From Zygnema cylindricum (taxonomy: Eukaryota > Streptophyta > Zygnematophyceae > Zygnematales > Zygnemataceae): DNA of 64,000 nucleotides. The DNA is taken from assembly GCA_037447655.1 (NCBI GenBank), contig JBBHKE010002367.1, forward strand, positions 1 through 64,000, given 5' to 3'. Every line of letters starts with the position of its first letter. The first letter of the stretch is position 1. Under the pieces are notes generated by a model. The model worked only from the letters and a program-made list of their open reading frames with translations. It did not search any database and was not told where the DNA came from. Below, piece by piece: positions 13,311 through 24,645 of this stretch. The position numbers were made by a program, and so were the translations under genes.

Positions 13311-14671
13311 GATTTTAGATTCAGATGCCTCCAGGCACATGTGTAAAGACAAACACCTATTCACTAAGATAAGAAATATTTTCACCGTAGAGATAGAGTA
13401 CGGGGAAGGGAGGATAGTCACAACTACTCTTGTAAGATTGATAGATTTGAAAGTGTTAGTAGAAAGAAAGATATCCATAGTTACATTTTCCGGTGTATTT
13501 TATATTCCGAAGCTGAACAAAAACCTCATCTTTACATCTATATTAGATGATATGGGTTTTGACACTAACACTAGGAAAGGAGTATTTACTGCTAGTTTTG
13601 AGGAGGAAGTTTATTTCACTGTTGAAAAAGGTAGCCAAGGGATGTTTAAGCTGATTTTAAGCAATGAAAAGAATAAACTTTATTATGATGGTGTTTATTA
13701 TATAATGTTGTGGCATAAGAGGCCTGGGCATGTGAATCTAGATAAGTTAAGAGAGACAAAACAGATGGGAGTAGTGGTAGGGATTCAAATCAATGAGAGT
13801 GAGAATCTAAGTGATTGTAGTGGATGTGCTCAAGGTAAAACACACAGGTTACCTTTCCCAAAAACTGCCACCTATAAGGGAGAAAAGATTCTAGATTTAG
13901 TACACACAGATATTTGGGGACCGGCCAAAGTGCCCTCACCCGGGGGGGGAGAGATTTATGATGATTATCACTAATGATTGGTCTCGGTATTCCAAGGTGT
14001 ATTTTTTGAAAAACAAGTTAGAGGCTCAGGATTGTTTTAGACAATATAAAGCATGGAGTGAAAAACTCCATGAAACCTCAATCAAGAGAATACGGAGTGA
14101 CAATGGTGGAGAGTATACTTCTAACTAGTTTGAGGATTTTTAAAGGGAAGATAGAGTCGAACACCAAACGACAGTTCCAGAAAACTTGGAACAGAATGGG
14201 GTAGCTGAAAGATTAAATAGAAGACTAAGTGATATTGCTAGAAGTATGTTGTCAAATAAGAAAATAGGAAATATGTTTTGGGCAGAAGCAATGAACTTTG
14301 CTAATTACCTCAAAAATAGAGTTATTACTTCAGCGGTAAAAGGCCAAACACCTTATGCAAGATGGATCAGCCGGAAACAAGACATATCTCACTTAAAGGT
14401 TTTCGGCAGTCAAGTGTTCAGTCTAGATACAGATCGGTCTAATTGGAAGCTAGATCCTAAAGGAAAACCGGGGTACTTATTAATATATGATGAGGATGTA
14501 AAAGGATACATAGTTTATGATTTAAAAAGGGAAGATATAATCTTAGTAAAGCATCTAGTTGTTATGGATAAAAGAAAATTTGTGGATCGCTTCAAGTATA
14601 CAAAGTCAGTAACAATCAGATTTGAGTCAGAAAATTACGATGACTTTGAGCTTCAAATTATCCAACTTTAA
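13311..14671 (+). pseudogene. pol: copia A2 protease and integrase
   Basis: The protease active site reads LDSDAS instead of DSGAS (about 13315), so it is probably inactive. Then follow ISIVTFSGVFYIPKLNKNL, the pre-integrase block LWHKRPGHVNLDKLRE (about 13709) and CSGCAQGKTHRLPF. The integrase triad is present: Asp in HTDIWGP (about 13900), Asp in RSDNGGEYTS (about 14095) and Glu in NGVAERLN (about 14197). A frameshift at the glycine run near 13945 and several stops (about 14128-14145) break the frame. The 14186-14671 segment is open and ends in the C-terminal integrase domain. Confidence 0.88.
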
Positions 14672-15206
14672 GAGAAGATGACATTCTTACAGGTACAAAT
14701 CAGACCAATAATGAATCGGCCGCGGAAACTCCAATGAGAACTCTACCCGAAGCGCAAGACGTGGTGGAAATTGATTCAAAATCAAGGGACAGGGGAGAAG
14801 CTGAGATTGTTCGAAATAACCCACGGGAATAATCTATTCCGACCACAGATTTTGAGGGAGGAAGGAGAAGTAGCAAAAGGCTGCAAGAAAAACAAGTTAA
14901 TAACAAGGTAACAAAACTATCTCATCCGGATGAATCTCTGACTTATGGAGAGGCGATGAATTGTCCAGAAAAGAACTGGTGGAAGAGAGCCATCAATGAG
15001 GAGATGGCCTCAATTATGGCAGTCCATACTTAAGAGCTGGTGGATTGTCCACCTAACTGAAAACCAATCGGTTGTAAGTGGGTGTTCAAATTAAAACTGA
15101 ACCCAAATAACACCATTGAGTGTTACAAGACCTAGTTAGTGGCAAAAGGATTTACACAGAAAGGGGGAATCGACTACGAGAAAAAATTTCCCCGGTGGCG
15201 AACACC
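14672..15206 (+). pseudogene. pol: copia A2 linker and start of reverse transcriptase
   Basis: An acidic linker with RSSKRLQEK is followed by the RT entry motif GCKWVFKLKLNPNNTI (about 15070-15117) and VAKGFTQKGGIDYE (about 15139). The region has in-frame stops. It ends at the position of the FAPVV motif (about 15195-15206), where similarity to A1 stops and the reverse-oriented gag of C begins. Confidence 0.8.
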
Positions 15207-15324
15207 TCTCTTGTCCCGAAATAATTCCCCATAAGTGCTTTTCGAAAATTAATCCCTCCATCGTGAACACCCAGATAGTGAAATTTGTTCCATCAAACAT
15301 AGGCACCATAGATGAGGGGCCCAT
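15207..15324 (-). pseudogene. gag: copia C gag, first ~39 codons
   Basis: On the minus strand the ATG at 15322-15324 sits 4 bases after the LTR end in GGTTATGGGCCC. It opens MGPSSMVPMFDGTNF followed by FTMEGLIFEKHLWGIISGQ, matching the gag starts of A1, A2 and D. It stops at the junction with A2. Confidence 0.8.
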
Positions 15325-15328
15325 AACC

Positions 15329-16504
15329 TGTAATTCTATGGGCTCCATTGCCACAAAGAATTCGCGGGTCCAAAGAAGCTATTCTAGATAGTGCCGACTC
15401 CAAGTTTATATAAACTCAAATGATTGACCCCTTGACAATCAAAACCCCATTATAGCTTCACCTATGTGAAATAAGACCTCTGTGAAATAAGACTTTCTGT
15501 GTGCTCAGTTCCACCACAGAATTCAAAGTTAGAATATGAGTTTTGGATAACATTCCCCGCTTTGACTTTCCCTTAGAAATACAGCCACCTTGGCACGCAA
15601 ACACTCTAACCGACTACACTGTTGTGTCCCCTGGTCTCCTTTGAGTCCGCTGCAAAAATAATCAATGAAAAAGGTCAATTGAGTTAATAGTTATGGTTGG
15701 CCAAAGTTAGCCTTTTATACAAGATGCTCTCTGGGAGAGAGGTGCCTATCTACCAAAATATTCTAAGTCTTAAAACCCCTCTCTAAACACCCTTGTACTG
15801 AGGTACGCACGAATTACATGACTGTATCGTACAAGAAAGTACTGGTGCCGGAGTACAAGAAAGTACTGGTGCCAGAGTACTTTCTGTACGGTCCTTTTAC
15901 CACTTCGCCATAATGTGACATTTGTCATATCCGAAATTGTCATCTTGCGTTCCGGAGATCTCGCAATCCTCTAAGATATTGCCACGTGTCTTCGGAGTGG
16001 CGGCGCACGAAAACGCTAAAGCGGCCATTTTAGAATCCGGCAGGCACCACGACCGTCGATCAATGTCGGTTTGTGATACGGATCGTCGAAATAAATGTCC
16101 GTATCATTTATTTCATATGGTATATAAAGTACAGTAGGTTTTTTGCTTTACGATGCCGTTCTAGCAGTTAAATGGAATGTTCGGCTTGTAATTATTGAAA
16201 TATCTATCACACCCTATATAGTTTAGCATTGATCCTAAGCTATTGGATAAAGCTAACGGCTATGGGCGACTCGAAGGACGTTAGGTACCACGATCAATTC
16301 TTGGGTCCGTCAAAATCCTTTTGGTAAATCTACCCTATTTGCTACCACTCACTATAGACAGCTTAGGTAGCCATGACTTTAGCTCCCTCTCTAGCCTTCA
16401 ATGACTAAAACAAGTGTGGGGGCTTGGAGAAGAGAGTTAGAGGCAAACTCCCTCTGTCTTTTTCTTATCCTAATACATACCTAAAAAATACACAAATCTC
16501 AACA
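15329..16504 (-). repeat. 5' LTR of element C
   Basis: The minus strand begins TGTTGAGATTTGTG and ends ATAGAATTACA before GGTTATGGGCCC. It is the pair of 7385-8520. Small local duplications separate it from the other LTR: GTACAAGAAAGTACTGGTGCC twice at about 15828-15878, and an AATAAGAC/TCTGTGAA duplication near 15470-15500. The antisense tRNA-like module is at about 16231-16313. Confidence 0.88.
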
Positions 16505-16850
16505 AAAACCTCATAGAAGTTTTGGTGGAGGGGAAAATTAGTCTGGAGGACCGAGGACCCCGAAAAGACTTTGTCAATTTTGCAAGAAACTTGGACATTA
16601 CATGGTAGAGTGCACGAAGCTAATGGAGATGAGGCTCAAAGAAAGCCAAATTGGTGGATCTTCTTAGAGAAAGAAGAAGGCACTTATGAGGACACAAGTG
16701 AAAAGGGAGTTCGAAAAGGAGGAGACCTTGGATGAGAAGGACGAAAAGCTTCATCTTAATGAAGAGTTAGAGGCGACGGAGATCCCACAAAAGCAGAAGT
16801 GTGTAATTGGAGCTGTTTGAGAAGCTTTGAAAGAAGATTAGATCATATAC
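16505..16850 (+). pseudogene. gag: copia D gag, zinc finger and acidic tail
   Basis: Continues the gag of 6592-7384 after nested element C. The zinc knuckle CQFCKKLGHYMVEC (about 16582-16623) has the complete CX2CX4HX4C spacing. It is followed by an RKKKAL basic patch, an acidic run and IPQKQKCVIGA. Stops occur in all but short stretches. Confidence 0.8.
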
Positions 16851-18240
16851 TCAAGTGCATCAACACATATGTGTCGTGAAAAACAGTCTTTTACAAAATT
16901 GAGGAAGATTCTCACCATAGAGATAAGAGTATGGGGATGGGAGATTAATGAATACTAACCAAATGGGATCGGTAGATCTAAAGTGCTAGTGGAAGGTCAT
17001 ACGTCCATATTTATATTTTCAGATGTTCTTTACAAACCTCAATTGGGTAAGAATCTTATCTCCATTTGTGTTTTGGATGAGAAAGACTTTGATACCTATG
17101 CTAGAAAACGAGTCTTCACAACTAAGTACGATGATGAGGTCTACTTTACAGCTGAAAAGGGTAGCCAAAGGATGATTAGGCTGAACTTGAGTAATTAGAA
17201 GAAAAAAGCTTCTTATGTTGGTGTTCCTGATATGATGATATGGCATAAGCGTTTGGTTCATGTGCATCTAGAAAATTAAGATAACCGAAAAGGCTGGGAG
17301 TAGTGGAAGGGATTCAGTTTGAAGACAATGAAATTATTAGTGACTATAGCGGATGTGCTCAAGGTATGTGCATCTAAACAGATTGAGAGAACCAAAAAGG
17401 CTGGGAGTAGTGGAAGAGATTCATTCTGGAGACAATGAAATGATGAGTGACTGCGGCGGATGTGCTCAAGGTAAGGCCCACACATTGCCCTTCCCCAAAT
17501 ATACTATATATAAAGGGAGAAAGGTCTTAGATCTGGTCCATACAGATATTTGGGGGCCACCCAGGGTGCCCTCAGTGGGAGGAAAGAGGTACATGCTCAC
17601 CATAACTGATGATTCGTCAAATAAATTTTTTTAAGTCAAAGTCAAAAGCACCAGCATACTTTAAATAGTACAAAGCTTAGAGTGAAAAGCTTTATGGGAC
17701 TCCCATTAAAAGAATAACAAGTGATAATGGGGGGAATACACATCTAATCAGTTCAAGAATTTTCAGAAAGATGAGAGAGTGCAACACCAAAAGACAGTTC
17801 CTGATAATCCAAAACAAAATGGTGTAGCTGAGAGGTTGAACACAGTTTTAGGTGATATTGCCCGAAGCATGCTGACAGATAAGAAGATAGGAAGACGCTC
17901 CTAGGCCGAAGCTATGAATTGTGTAAATTATATTAAAAATAGAGGTTTTACCTCAGCTGTAAAAAGGAAAACACCATATGAGAGATGGGCTGGTAGGAAG
18001 CTTGATGTGCCTCATCTAAAGGTATTCAGAAGTCAAGTGTATAGTTTGAACACTCAAAAATCTGATTAAAAACTAGATGCTTAGGGAAAACCAGGATACT
18101 TAGTGGGGTATGATGTAGATGTTAAGGGATATAAAGTATATGATCTAGGAAAAGAAGACATCATAATGGTTAAGCATCTAGTGGTGAGAGATGAAAGGAA
18201 AATTTGTAAATCATTTCAAATATTCTAAAACTGTCAACAT
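16851..18240 (+). pseudogene. pol: copia D protease and integrase
   Basis: A degenerate protease (SSASTHMC, lacking the catalytic DSG) is followed by FSDVLYKPQLGKNLIS and VYFTAEKGSQ. The pre-integrase block is duplicated: a ~104-bp segment with AGGCTGGGAGTAGTGGAAG and GCGGATGTGCTCAAGG occurs at about 17261-17364 and again at 17365-17470. Integrase motifs HTDIWGPPRVPS (about 17540), SDNGG (about 17722) and NGVAERLN (about 17820) are still visible among stops. Confidence 0.85.
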
Positions 18241-19330
18241 CAAATTGAATCAGAAAGAAAAGTAGATTAAGATCTCCCTGACATCAATATGGCTCGACAT
18301 ATCACGGCACATCCGAAAGAAATTCAGACTGAGAGCGAGCTACTTAAGGATCCACAACTCCCACCTCACTCTGAGGAGAGGGAGGAAAAGAGAATGGAAC
18401 CGTAATCCATAAACAAAGGAGCAGGTGATAACGTTTGGAAAAACCCAAGAATCCCTTTTATTTCAGCCTCAGAGTTTGAAGAAGGACGAAGGAGCAACAA
18501 AAGGCTAGAAGAAAAATATGCCATCAACAAGGTAACAAAACTGTCACACCCTAATGAGTCACAAACTTATTTAGAGGAAATGAACAGTCGAAGGACGGAT
18601 GGGTCAGAGCAATAAATGATGAGATGGCTTCCATTATGGAAGTCTAAACATGGGGGTTAGTGGACTGCCCACCGAACAACAAACGTATTGGATGCAAGTG
18701 GGTGTTCAAACTAAAGCTCAACCCAGATAACAGTAGTGAAAGGTACAAAGCTAGATTTATAGCTAAAGGATACACCTTGAAGGAGGGGATTGATTATAAA
18801 GAGACCTTTGCACCAGTTGTACCTTTTCCCTCCATGAGGATTCTCCTCAGTTTAGCGGCAGCAAAAGACATGGAGATCCATCAGATAGACATCAAGATAA
18901 CCTTCCTCAATGGTGAATTGCAAGAAAAATATTTATAAAGAAGCCCGAGGGATTTGTGGAGGAGGGAGAGGAAAATAAGGTATGCAGACTCATTAAGTCT
19001 GTGTATGGACTGAAACAAGCTCCTCGGCAATGGAACAAGAAGTTGGATGAGTTTCTCACCAATTTAGGTATATTAGAATAAGTTCTCACCACTCTATATA
19101 TATGTTTGAAGATGAGGAGGGGGTCATTTTTATTGCTATATATGTGGATGATTTACTTGTTTTGAGGAAGTCAATTAAAAATATAAATGAGTTAAAAAGA
19201 TATTTGATCAGCAAATTTGACATGAAGGACTTAGGTGAAGTGAAATATATTTTGGGAATATAAATATAAAGAGAGATACAGCGAACATAGTTATTAGATT
19301 GACCTAGAAAAAAACCATAAGTAATATGTT
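18241..19330 (+). pseudogene. pol: copia D reverse transcriptase
   Basis: The linker carries RRSNKRLEE. RT motifs run in order: GCKWVFKLKLNPDN (about 18690), YKETFAPVVPFPS (about 18797), MEIHQIDIKITFL, YGLKQAPRQWNKKLDEF (about 19004) and the catalytic AIYVDDLLV with YVDD at 19141-19152, then KFDMKDLGEVKYILG. Stops and frameshifts fall between these islands. Confidence 0.88.
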
Positions 19331-20218
19331 GGAGAAGTTTCAGATGGACGAGGCGGACAATTGTACAACTCCCATGGACTTAAAGAAAGTTAGTGAGGGG
19401 AGTGTAAAGGGAGGGATAAAATTCATTGGTAATGAGATAGGACCAGAAAAGAGACAGTTTATGAATACAATTTTTTATCGGCGGTTGTACGTAGCCTGAT
19501 ATATTTTATGAACTGTACCAGGCCGGACATAGCAGCAACAGTTGGAGTCTTGAGTAAGAGTTTGAATGATCCTAAGAAGAGTGACAAGGAGGCTGACAAG
19601 AGAGTGATGAGAAACTTGTTACGGACTAGAGATATATGGCTGCATTTGAGAGGGGAGAGCACTGACATCACCACTTAGAGTGAGTGATTCTAGTTATGGG
19701 GATGTTCCTATGAGAAGATGCACATCACGATATGTTTTGCATGTGGAGAAGGGTGCTAGTTGTTGAAGTAGCAAGCAACAAAAGGTGGTTTCTCATTCCA
19801 CTATGTAGGCTGAGTACATGACCTTTGTTGAGGAGGAAGAAACAAAAGGTTATTGCTAAGTCCACTATGGAGGCTGAGTACATGGCCTCTTGTTGTGCTG
19901 TCAAATAATTGATGTGGGTGCAATCTCTATTGCATAAAATTTGGTTCATGAAGGTTGGTGTGCAGAAAGTGTTTTGTGATAATCAGGCTAGAATTGCAAT
20001 TGCAACCAATCTAGAACACCGTTTTAAGGCAAAACATAGGGACATAAGGCTGAGTTTTGTGAGGGAAAAAGTTGAAAATAAAATTGTCAGCCTAGAGTAT
20101 AGATCCGATGGAAAGATGGTTGTAGACATCATGACAAAGCCAGTCCCATCTCCCAAACTGAAATTTTGTAGAGAACAGTGTGGACCTAAACAAAAAAACG
20201 ACTAGAAAATAAGGGGGG
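19331..20218 (+). pseudogene. pol: copia D RNase H and polypurine tract
   Basis: From YFMNCTRPDIAATVG (about 19500) to the end of RNase H: FCDNQARIAIATN (about 19975), HRDIRLSFVREKVE, VVDIMTKPVPSPKL and FCREQCG. A local duplication of the KQQKVV..STM.AEYM segment occurs at about 19770-19825 and 19836-19893. The PPT AAAATAAGGGGGG ends at 20218, adjoining the LTR. Confidence 0.85.
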
Positions 20219-21209
20219 TGTTGACATGTGTGATTTCCTGTTGTATTTTCTAGGTCAGTTTAGGAAAATGAAAAAGGTTTTAAACGGCTAAGGCGGTTAG
20301 GCTGTAACCTCTCTCTCTCTCTCCAATCCCCACACTTGACGTAGTAAATGAAAACAAGAGAGAGAGATAGATCCATGGTTGCCTGAGCAACGGTTCGCCG
20401 GATAGCCGATCGTCTTATTCTATAGTGTAGTACTTGTGCTAGAACGTATAGGGTTCGATATATATTTGAAGAGTTACTGGTAGACCAAACCCATTAGCTA
20501 GGTTCACAAGAAAAACTAACATAGATACGATAGATATTTCTTATGTCCGCTGGTACCGCACTAAATAAATGAATAAGATGTTTATTTCGACGATGAACAT
20601 CAAAAGCCGGCTTACATCGGATGCCTATCATTGAAACCAACATAGCAAAATGGCTGTCTCGACAGCTTATGGACGTTGCATCACCAAATGACACGTGGCG
20701 TAGTATCATTAGGAAACGGAATCCCGAAGAGCATCAAGACGAGTCTGGATGAGACATGCGTCCTCTCCATGGCACGCGGTACACAGACCGTACATAAGGT
20801 ACCACGGGACTAGTACCTTTTTATACAGTACAGACTTGTGATTGGTGTTGTACATTGGTGTTGTACAGTAGTACATAGGTGCTGTATAGTAGTACATAGG
20901 GGGTTCATAGGTGCTGTATAGTAGTACATAGGGAGTTGAGAGAGAGGTTTTGGACTTAGCCACTTTTGATAGATAGTCGCCTTTCTCCCAAAGAGCTTGT
21001 GTACAAATAGGCATTCTTCTTTTGAAAATTCAGAGATTCTTTTTGCTATCGACTCAGGGGAGTCTTGTCTTCACAGGGGTGAAGTTGGTCAGTGTTTTTG
21101 TCTGCCAGGGTGGCAGTTATTTTTGCTTAAACACAAAGGGGTCAGGATTATCTTAGAGGCTTCTTGGAAGCTGTCCACTCTGAGGACTTATGGAGGTCTC
21201 AGAGTTTCA
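20219..21209 (+). repeat. 3' LTR of copia D
   Basis: Starts TGTTGACATGTGTG after the PPT and ends CAGAGTTTCA. It contains a 34-bp tandem duplication around TAGGTGCTGTATAGTAGTACA (about 20874-20940), a hairpin TTTCTCCCAAAGAG-type segment (about 20982) and the U5 hairpins GACTCAGGGGAGTC (about 21051) and CTGCCAGGGTGGCAG (about 21102). Its matching 5' copy is the truncated 6172-6591. Confidence 0.88.
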
Positions 21210-21924
21210 TTGAACTTATATTATTTTTGTTAAAATAATCGAACCTAACATTGATGATGTGTTATCTATTTGTTTTTTTTAAGACTGTTGATTTTTCTTT
21301 CGTCGATGCATTAATTTGACCATGACCAATATCAAATTTGGCATTGTAGATAAACCTCCACGCCAATGGTGGGAATGTTGGGTAGGAGAACATAAGTAGT
21401 TTTCAACATTAAGTTTGTTACGTTGCATAAATTTTGATTATACCACATATTTTTGCTTTTTTCAAATGATTGTTAGTTTAATAGCCCACTTTGAAACATG
21501 AATAAACTCGATTAAGTCCCAAGTTCATCAAAATCTATATTATCACCTAACATTAAGTTTGGAACTTAGAAATTTGAATTCAAAAATTTATTAATTTCAT
21601 ATTTTAAAAGAATGGGAACTTAAAATTGGAAAATTTGGAAAATTACATTTTGAAATTTTGGGAATTTGTTAATTGATAAACTTGAAAATGTGTGAATTTT
21701 GGGAATTTTAAATTTTGAGGGATTGAAAATTTGGGAATTTGGGATTTTGAAATCTTAAAAATATGAAATATTAGACTTTAAATGTATGTTTAAAAAGTCA
21801 AAACTTTAAGTATTTGGGAATTTGAAAGATTTTAAAAGATTGAATATTAGGGATTTTCGAAATTTGAAAATTTGGATATGTGGAAGTTTAAAATGTGAAG
21901 CATTTGTGAATTTAAGTATTTATG
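21210..21924. repeat. non-coding DNA with degenerate GGGAATTT(G) repeats
   Basis: From about 21560 to 21915, words such as TTGGGAATTTG, GAAAATTTGG and TTTTGAAAT recur irregularly. This looks like a decayed short-unit repeat. The left part (21210-21550) shows nothing recognisable. Confidence 0.5.
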
Positions 21925-22355
21925 ATGAGGAGGTGTTTTTCTAGGTATGTGTTGTATATTGGGAATGGGCCTTGTTGTTGGAGCATTAAGCAACAAAAGG
22001 TGATTGCTCAGTCCACCATAGAGGCTGAGTATATGGCCTCTTGTTCGGCTGTGAAAGAATTAATGAGGGTGACATATTTGTTTCAAGAACTTGGATATAT
22101 AAAGAGTGGAGTGCAAAAGATATTTTGTGATAATCAAGTTGCGATTGCAATTGCAGCAAATTCTAAGCATCACTTTAAAGCAAAGCATATAGATAGTCGT
22201 TTGAGCTTTGTTGGAGAGAGGGTTGAGAATAAAATAATTACTTTGGAATATAGACCGGATGGAAATATGGTAGCAGATATGATAACTAAACCGGTTCCTT
22301 CTCCCAAATTGATATTTTGAAGGGAGAAGTGTGGAGTGAAGCAAAAGATAGGCTA
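21925..22355 (+). pseudogene. pol: copia F RNase H
   Basis: About 130 open codons: KQQKVIAQSTIEAEYMASCS, FCDNQVAIAIAAN and HIDSRLSFVGERVE, ending at ADMITKPVPSPKL followed by a stop. This is the C-terminal third of copia pol. The frame is intact over this stretch, but the upstream protein is missing, so it is not functional. Confidence 0.85.
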
Positions 22356-22369
22356 GAAAATAAGGGGAG

Positions 22370-23540
22370 TGTTGAAAAATGGTAGTTTGTATTCAATCTT
22401 TTTTGTTAGTCTATGGTCATTCTACATTTCTCATACTTGTCGTAATCACTAAGAAATACCAGGCAACCATGGCTGTCTCAGGCAGATAAGAAGACAGGCA
22501 GAAAAAACACCCCCTGCAAAACGTAGACTGTAGATAGCAGGAATTAATCGTGTGACCTCCGGATAACTGCCATACGGTGTAGCCGTTTGCTTTATCCACT
22601 ACGTCTTGATGAAGCGTCACATATGTCGTATGCGATAAATATATAAATAGTGACGAAAAGACACATACGTAACAAAATGAACATGAAACATACAGTACCG
22701 CATGAAATATTGTACCATACAAAATAAACGAAACGACATCTAATTTCAACAGACGAAATCAAATGTCGTTCGCGATCGACAGCAACCGTCAACACGAAAT
22801 GATGGCCAAAGAAATTCAACAGTCAACACAGAACGACGGCCGTAGAATTTCAACGGTCAACAAATATTATTTGGCGCGTCATGATGTTCGAACGACTAGC
22901 ATTGATCGTCGAATTACGAACGGACGGCACGCGTCAGTGCCGACATGTCAGAAAGACTTTTTGGGAGCACTTCGCCAAAGTGGAGGAAAATTGGCACGTG
23001 GCACCATCCTATAGGATGCCAGAGAAGAAAGGGACAGAACGGCGACAACTTATTCGCCACGTGGCAGTCCGAGAGTGGTGCCGCATAATTCCGTACCTAA
23101 ACTACGGCGGCTATCGTACATTGTATATACATTATGTAGTCTATGATAATTGGATTGGTCTAGAGGGGCTAGGAGTAGGTTCTTATAACTTAGACTCTTT
23201 TGAAAGCCCTCTCTCCTAGAGGCCATCTGTATAAATTTGCTGTCTTGGAACAACCATAACTTTATGCGTAGGTGAGCAATTTCAGTGATTTTTTTTGCTG
23301 CGAACTCAAGAGAGTTTGCTGTCTTTGAACAACCATAACTTTATGCTTAGGTGAGCAATTTCAGTGATTTTTTTTGCTGCGAACTCAAGAGAGTCCAAGC
23401 TACAAAAAAGTGTTGTTGGTCAGAGTTTTTGCGTGCCAAGGTGGCACTTATTCATTGCCAAAGTCAAAATTTCAAATACTATCCGAGAGGCTTGATCTAA
23501 GCTGGACATTTTGTGTACCAATGGAGGTCACAAAATTACA
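22370..23540 (+). repeat. 3' LTR of copia F
   Basis: Starts TGTTGAAAAATGG after the PPT AATAAGGGGAG and ends CAAAATTACA. A 79-bp tandem duplication in U5 (23236-23314, 23315-23393) repeats AACCATAACTTTATGC and TTTTTTTTGCTGCGAACTC. An antisense tRNA-like module lies at about 22536-22608, and a GTGCCAAGGTGGCAC hairpin at 23433-23447. Confidence 0.87.
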
Positions 23541-24416
23541 AAAGCCACACTGTTCGAAGACAAAATCTTAGTTGTAGGACATCCTGTCACGCCTCAGCTA
23601 CCCTTTTCGACGACAAAATCTTGATTGTAAGACATCCTGTCACGCCTCCGCTTGTATTGCAATAATACATGAACGTACAAATGGTACATTCATGGACATT
23701 TGTACAAATTTTCATTTTGCAACGGTTTTCATAACTGTTGGTACAACGACAAATACACGGAGGTACAGATTCTACATTAGCGTTACGCTACTAGATATTT
23801 TAATTAGCATCCGCTCGTACAGATACGCATTTGCGATTTTGTCCTTTTATAAACTTTCATTATTCGCGGGCGGCTCAACATGATCCTACGTTGTACCAAT
23901 CGCAATCTAACACGAAGGCAATTTTGCTTCACTGGCACGATCTGAAGGAAAGGTGTTACAAATACTACAGCATGTAAACGTGACTGTAAGATTACGGGGA
24001 ACGCCTGATATAAGGTTACCTTAAGAGTAAAAACTTTGAAAACAAGAAAAACAAAAAACAAATATGAAAACCAAAACTACAAAAGCAGTGAAAACCAAAC
24101 TATACTCAAAGTCTAAAGGACAAAATGGGTTACCGGACAAAAAAGGCGCGTATAGACTATCGATAAGAGGCTCTCGATACACAACATGTCAATAATGATG
24201 GGCAGTGTAGTTTTCACATGTCACTAGATATGACCAGCATTTACCACCAAACACATTGTCGCTTTTAATACCTTTAATGATGTTTTAGCCGTATTCTTCT
24301 CCCTAAGTACTGGACTGAACATGGTACGGCCGGACGCTTTCAACCAATACGCTTTGGCAGTTCGTGTATCGCCACACATTTTGAGTTGTACAGGTCTGTC
24401 CCATTAAAGTCTCACA
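23541..24416. other. non-coding DNA with a small direct repeat
   Basis: CGACAAAATCTTGATTGTAA..ACATCCTGTCACGCCTC-type units occur at about 23556-23600 and 23609-23652. The remainder is rich in GTAC/CGTAC words. No gene, RNA or transposon end is recognised. Confidence 0.5.
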
Positions 24417-24645
24417 TACTACACCGTGTGTATCTATTAGCGTTGATTTTTTTTCCGCCACTTAAAACATGTTTTTTCCATACACAATTGTCTGATTTTC
24501 AATTTGAGACCTCCAATTGGAAGTTAAGAACCTCACCTTTCAATTTCAACCGTGATCAACAATCCGACAAGTGTGTACAGAGAAAATATGTTTTAAGTGG
24601 CGAAAAAAACATTTACACTAATAGCGATACACGGTGTACTGTAGT
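24417..24645. repeat. foldback inverted repeat, possible MITE
   Basis: Imperfect inverted repeat with ~85-bp arms (24417-24500 and about 24561-24645) around a ~60-bp loop. Shared arm words are CTACACCGTGT, CTATTAG, CGCCACTTAAAACAT and TACACA-TTGTC-GATT. The outer ACTACACCG is similar to the termini of the inverted-repeat element inside Gy1 (40144-40715). No clear target duplication was found. Confidence 0.65.

Larger units (their letters stand above)
11135..15206 (+). mobile_element. copia element A2, 3' truncated
   Basis: 5' LTR (11135-12182), gag, protease, integrase and the beginning of RT in + orientation. It ends abruptly within the RT at about 15206, where the minus-strand gag of C resumes. 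The rest of RT, RNase H and the 3' LTR are absent, so a deletion followed or accompanied insertion. It is closely related to A1 (28925-36837) and appears to have been inserted into fragment E. Confidence 0.8.
7385..16504 (-). mobile_element. copia-type element C, apparently without pol, nested in D
   Basis: Minus-strand element with related LTRs at 7385-8520 (3') and 15329-16504 (5'), both TG...CA. Reading leftward: 5' LTR, gag start (15324-15207), an interruption by E and A2, gag middle and zinc finger (10083-9262), an acidic repeat-bearing linker, an unrecognised ORF (8998-8594), a polypurine tract (about 8521-8545) and the 3' LTR. No protease, integrase or RT is seen between the gag end and the PPT. 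The flanking 5-mers are gaaag and aaaac (3 of 5 match), a weak target duplication. Confidence 0.75.
6172..21209 (+). mobile_element. copia retrotransposon D, split by nested elements
   Basis: An old Ty1/copia element in two blocks: LTR end plus gag start at 6172-7384, and the rest of gag through the 3' LTR at 16505-21209. The interruption is copia element C in the opposite orientation. The argument for one element is that the gag reading stops at 7384 just before its zinc finger, and resumes at 16505 at the matching place when compared with the gag of A1 (30700-30900). The 5' LTR is truncated and its U5 differs noticeably from the 3' LTR, so great age or recombination between subfamilies must be assumed. 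Confidence 0.65.
21925..23540 (+). mobile_element. copia 3' fragment F (RNase H plus 3' LTR)
   Basis: A 5'-truncated copia element: the end of RNase H, a PPT and a complete-looking LTR. The left break is at about 21925 in the repeat-like DNA; no integrase or RT is present. Confidence 0.85.
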
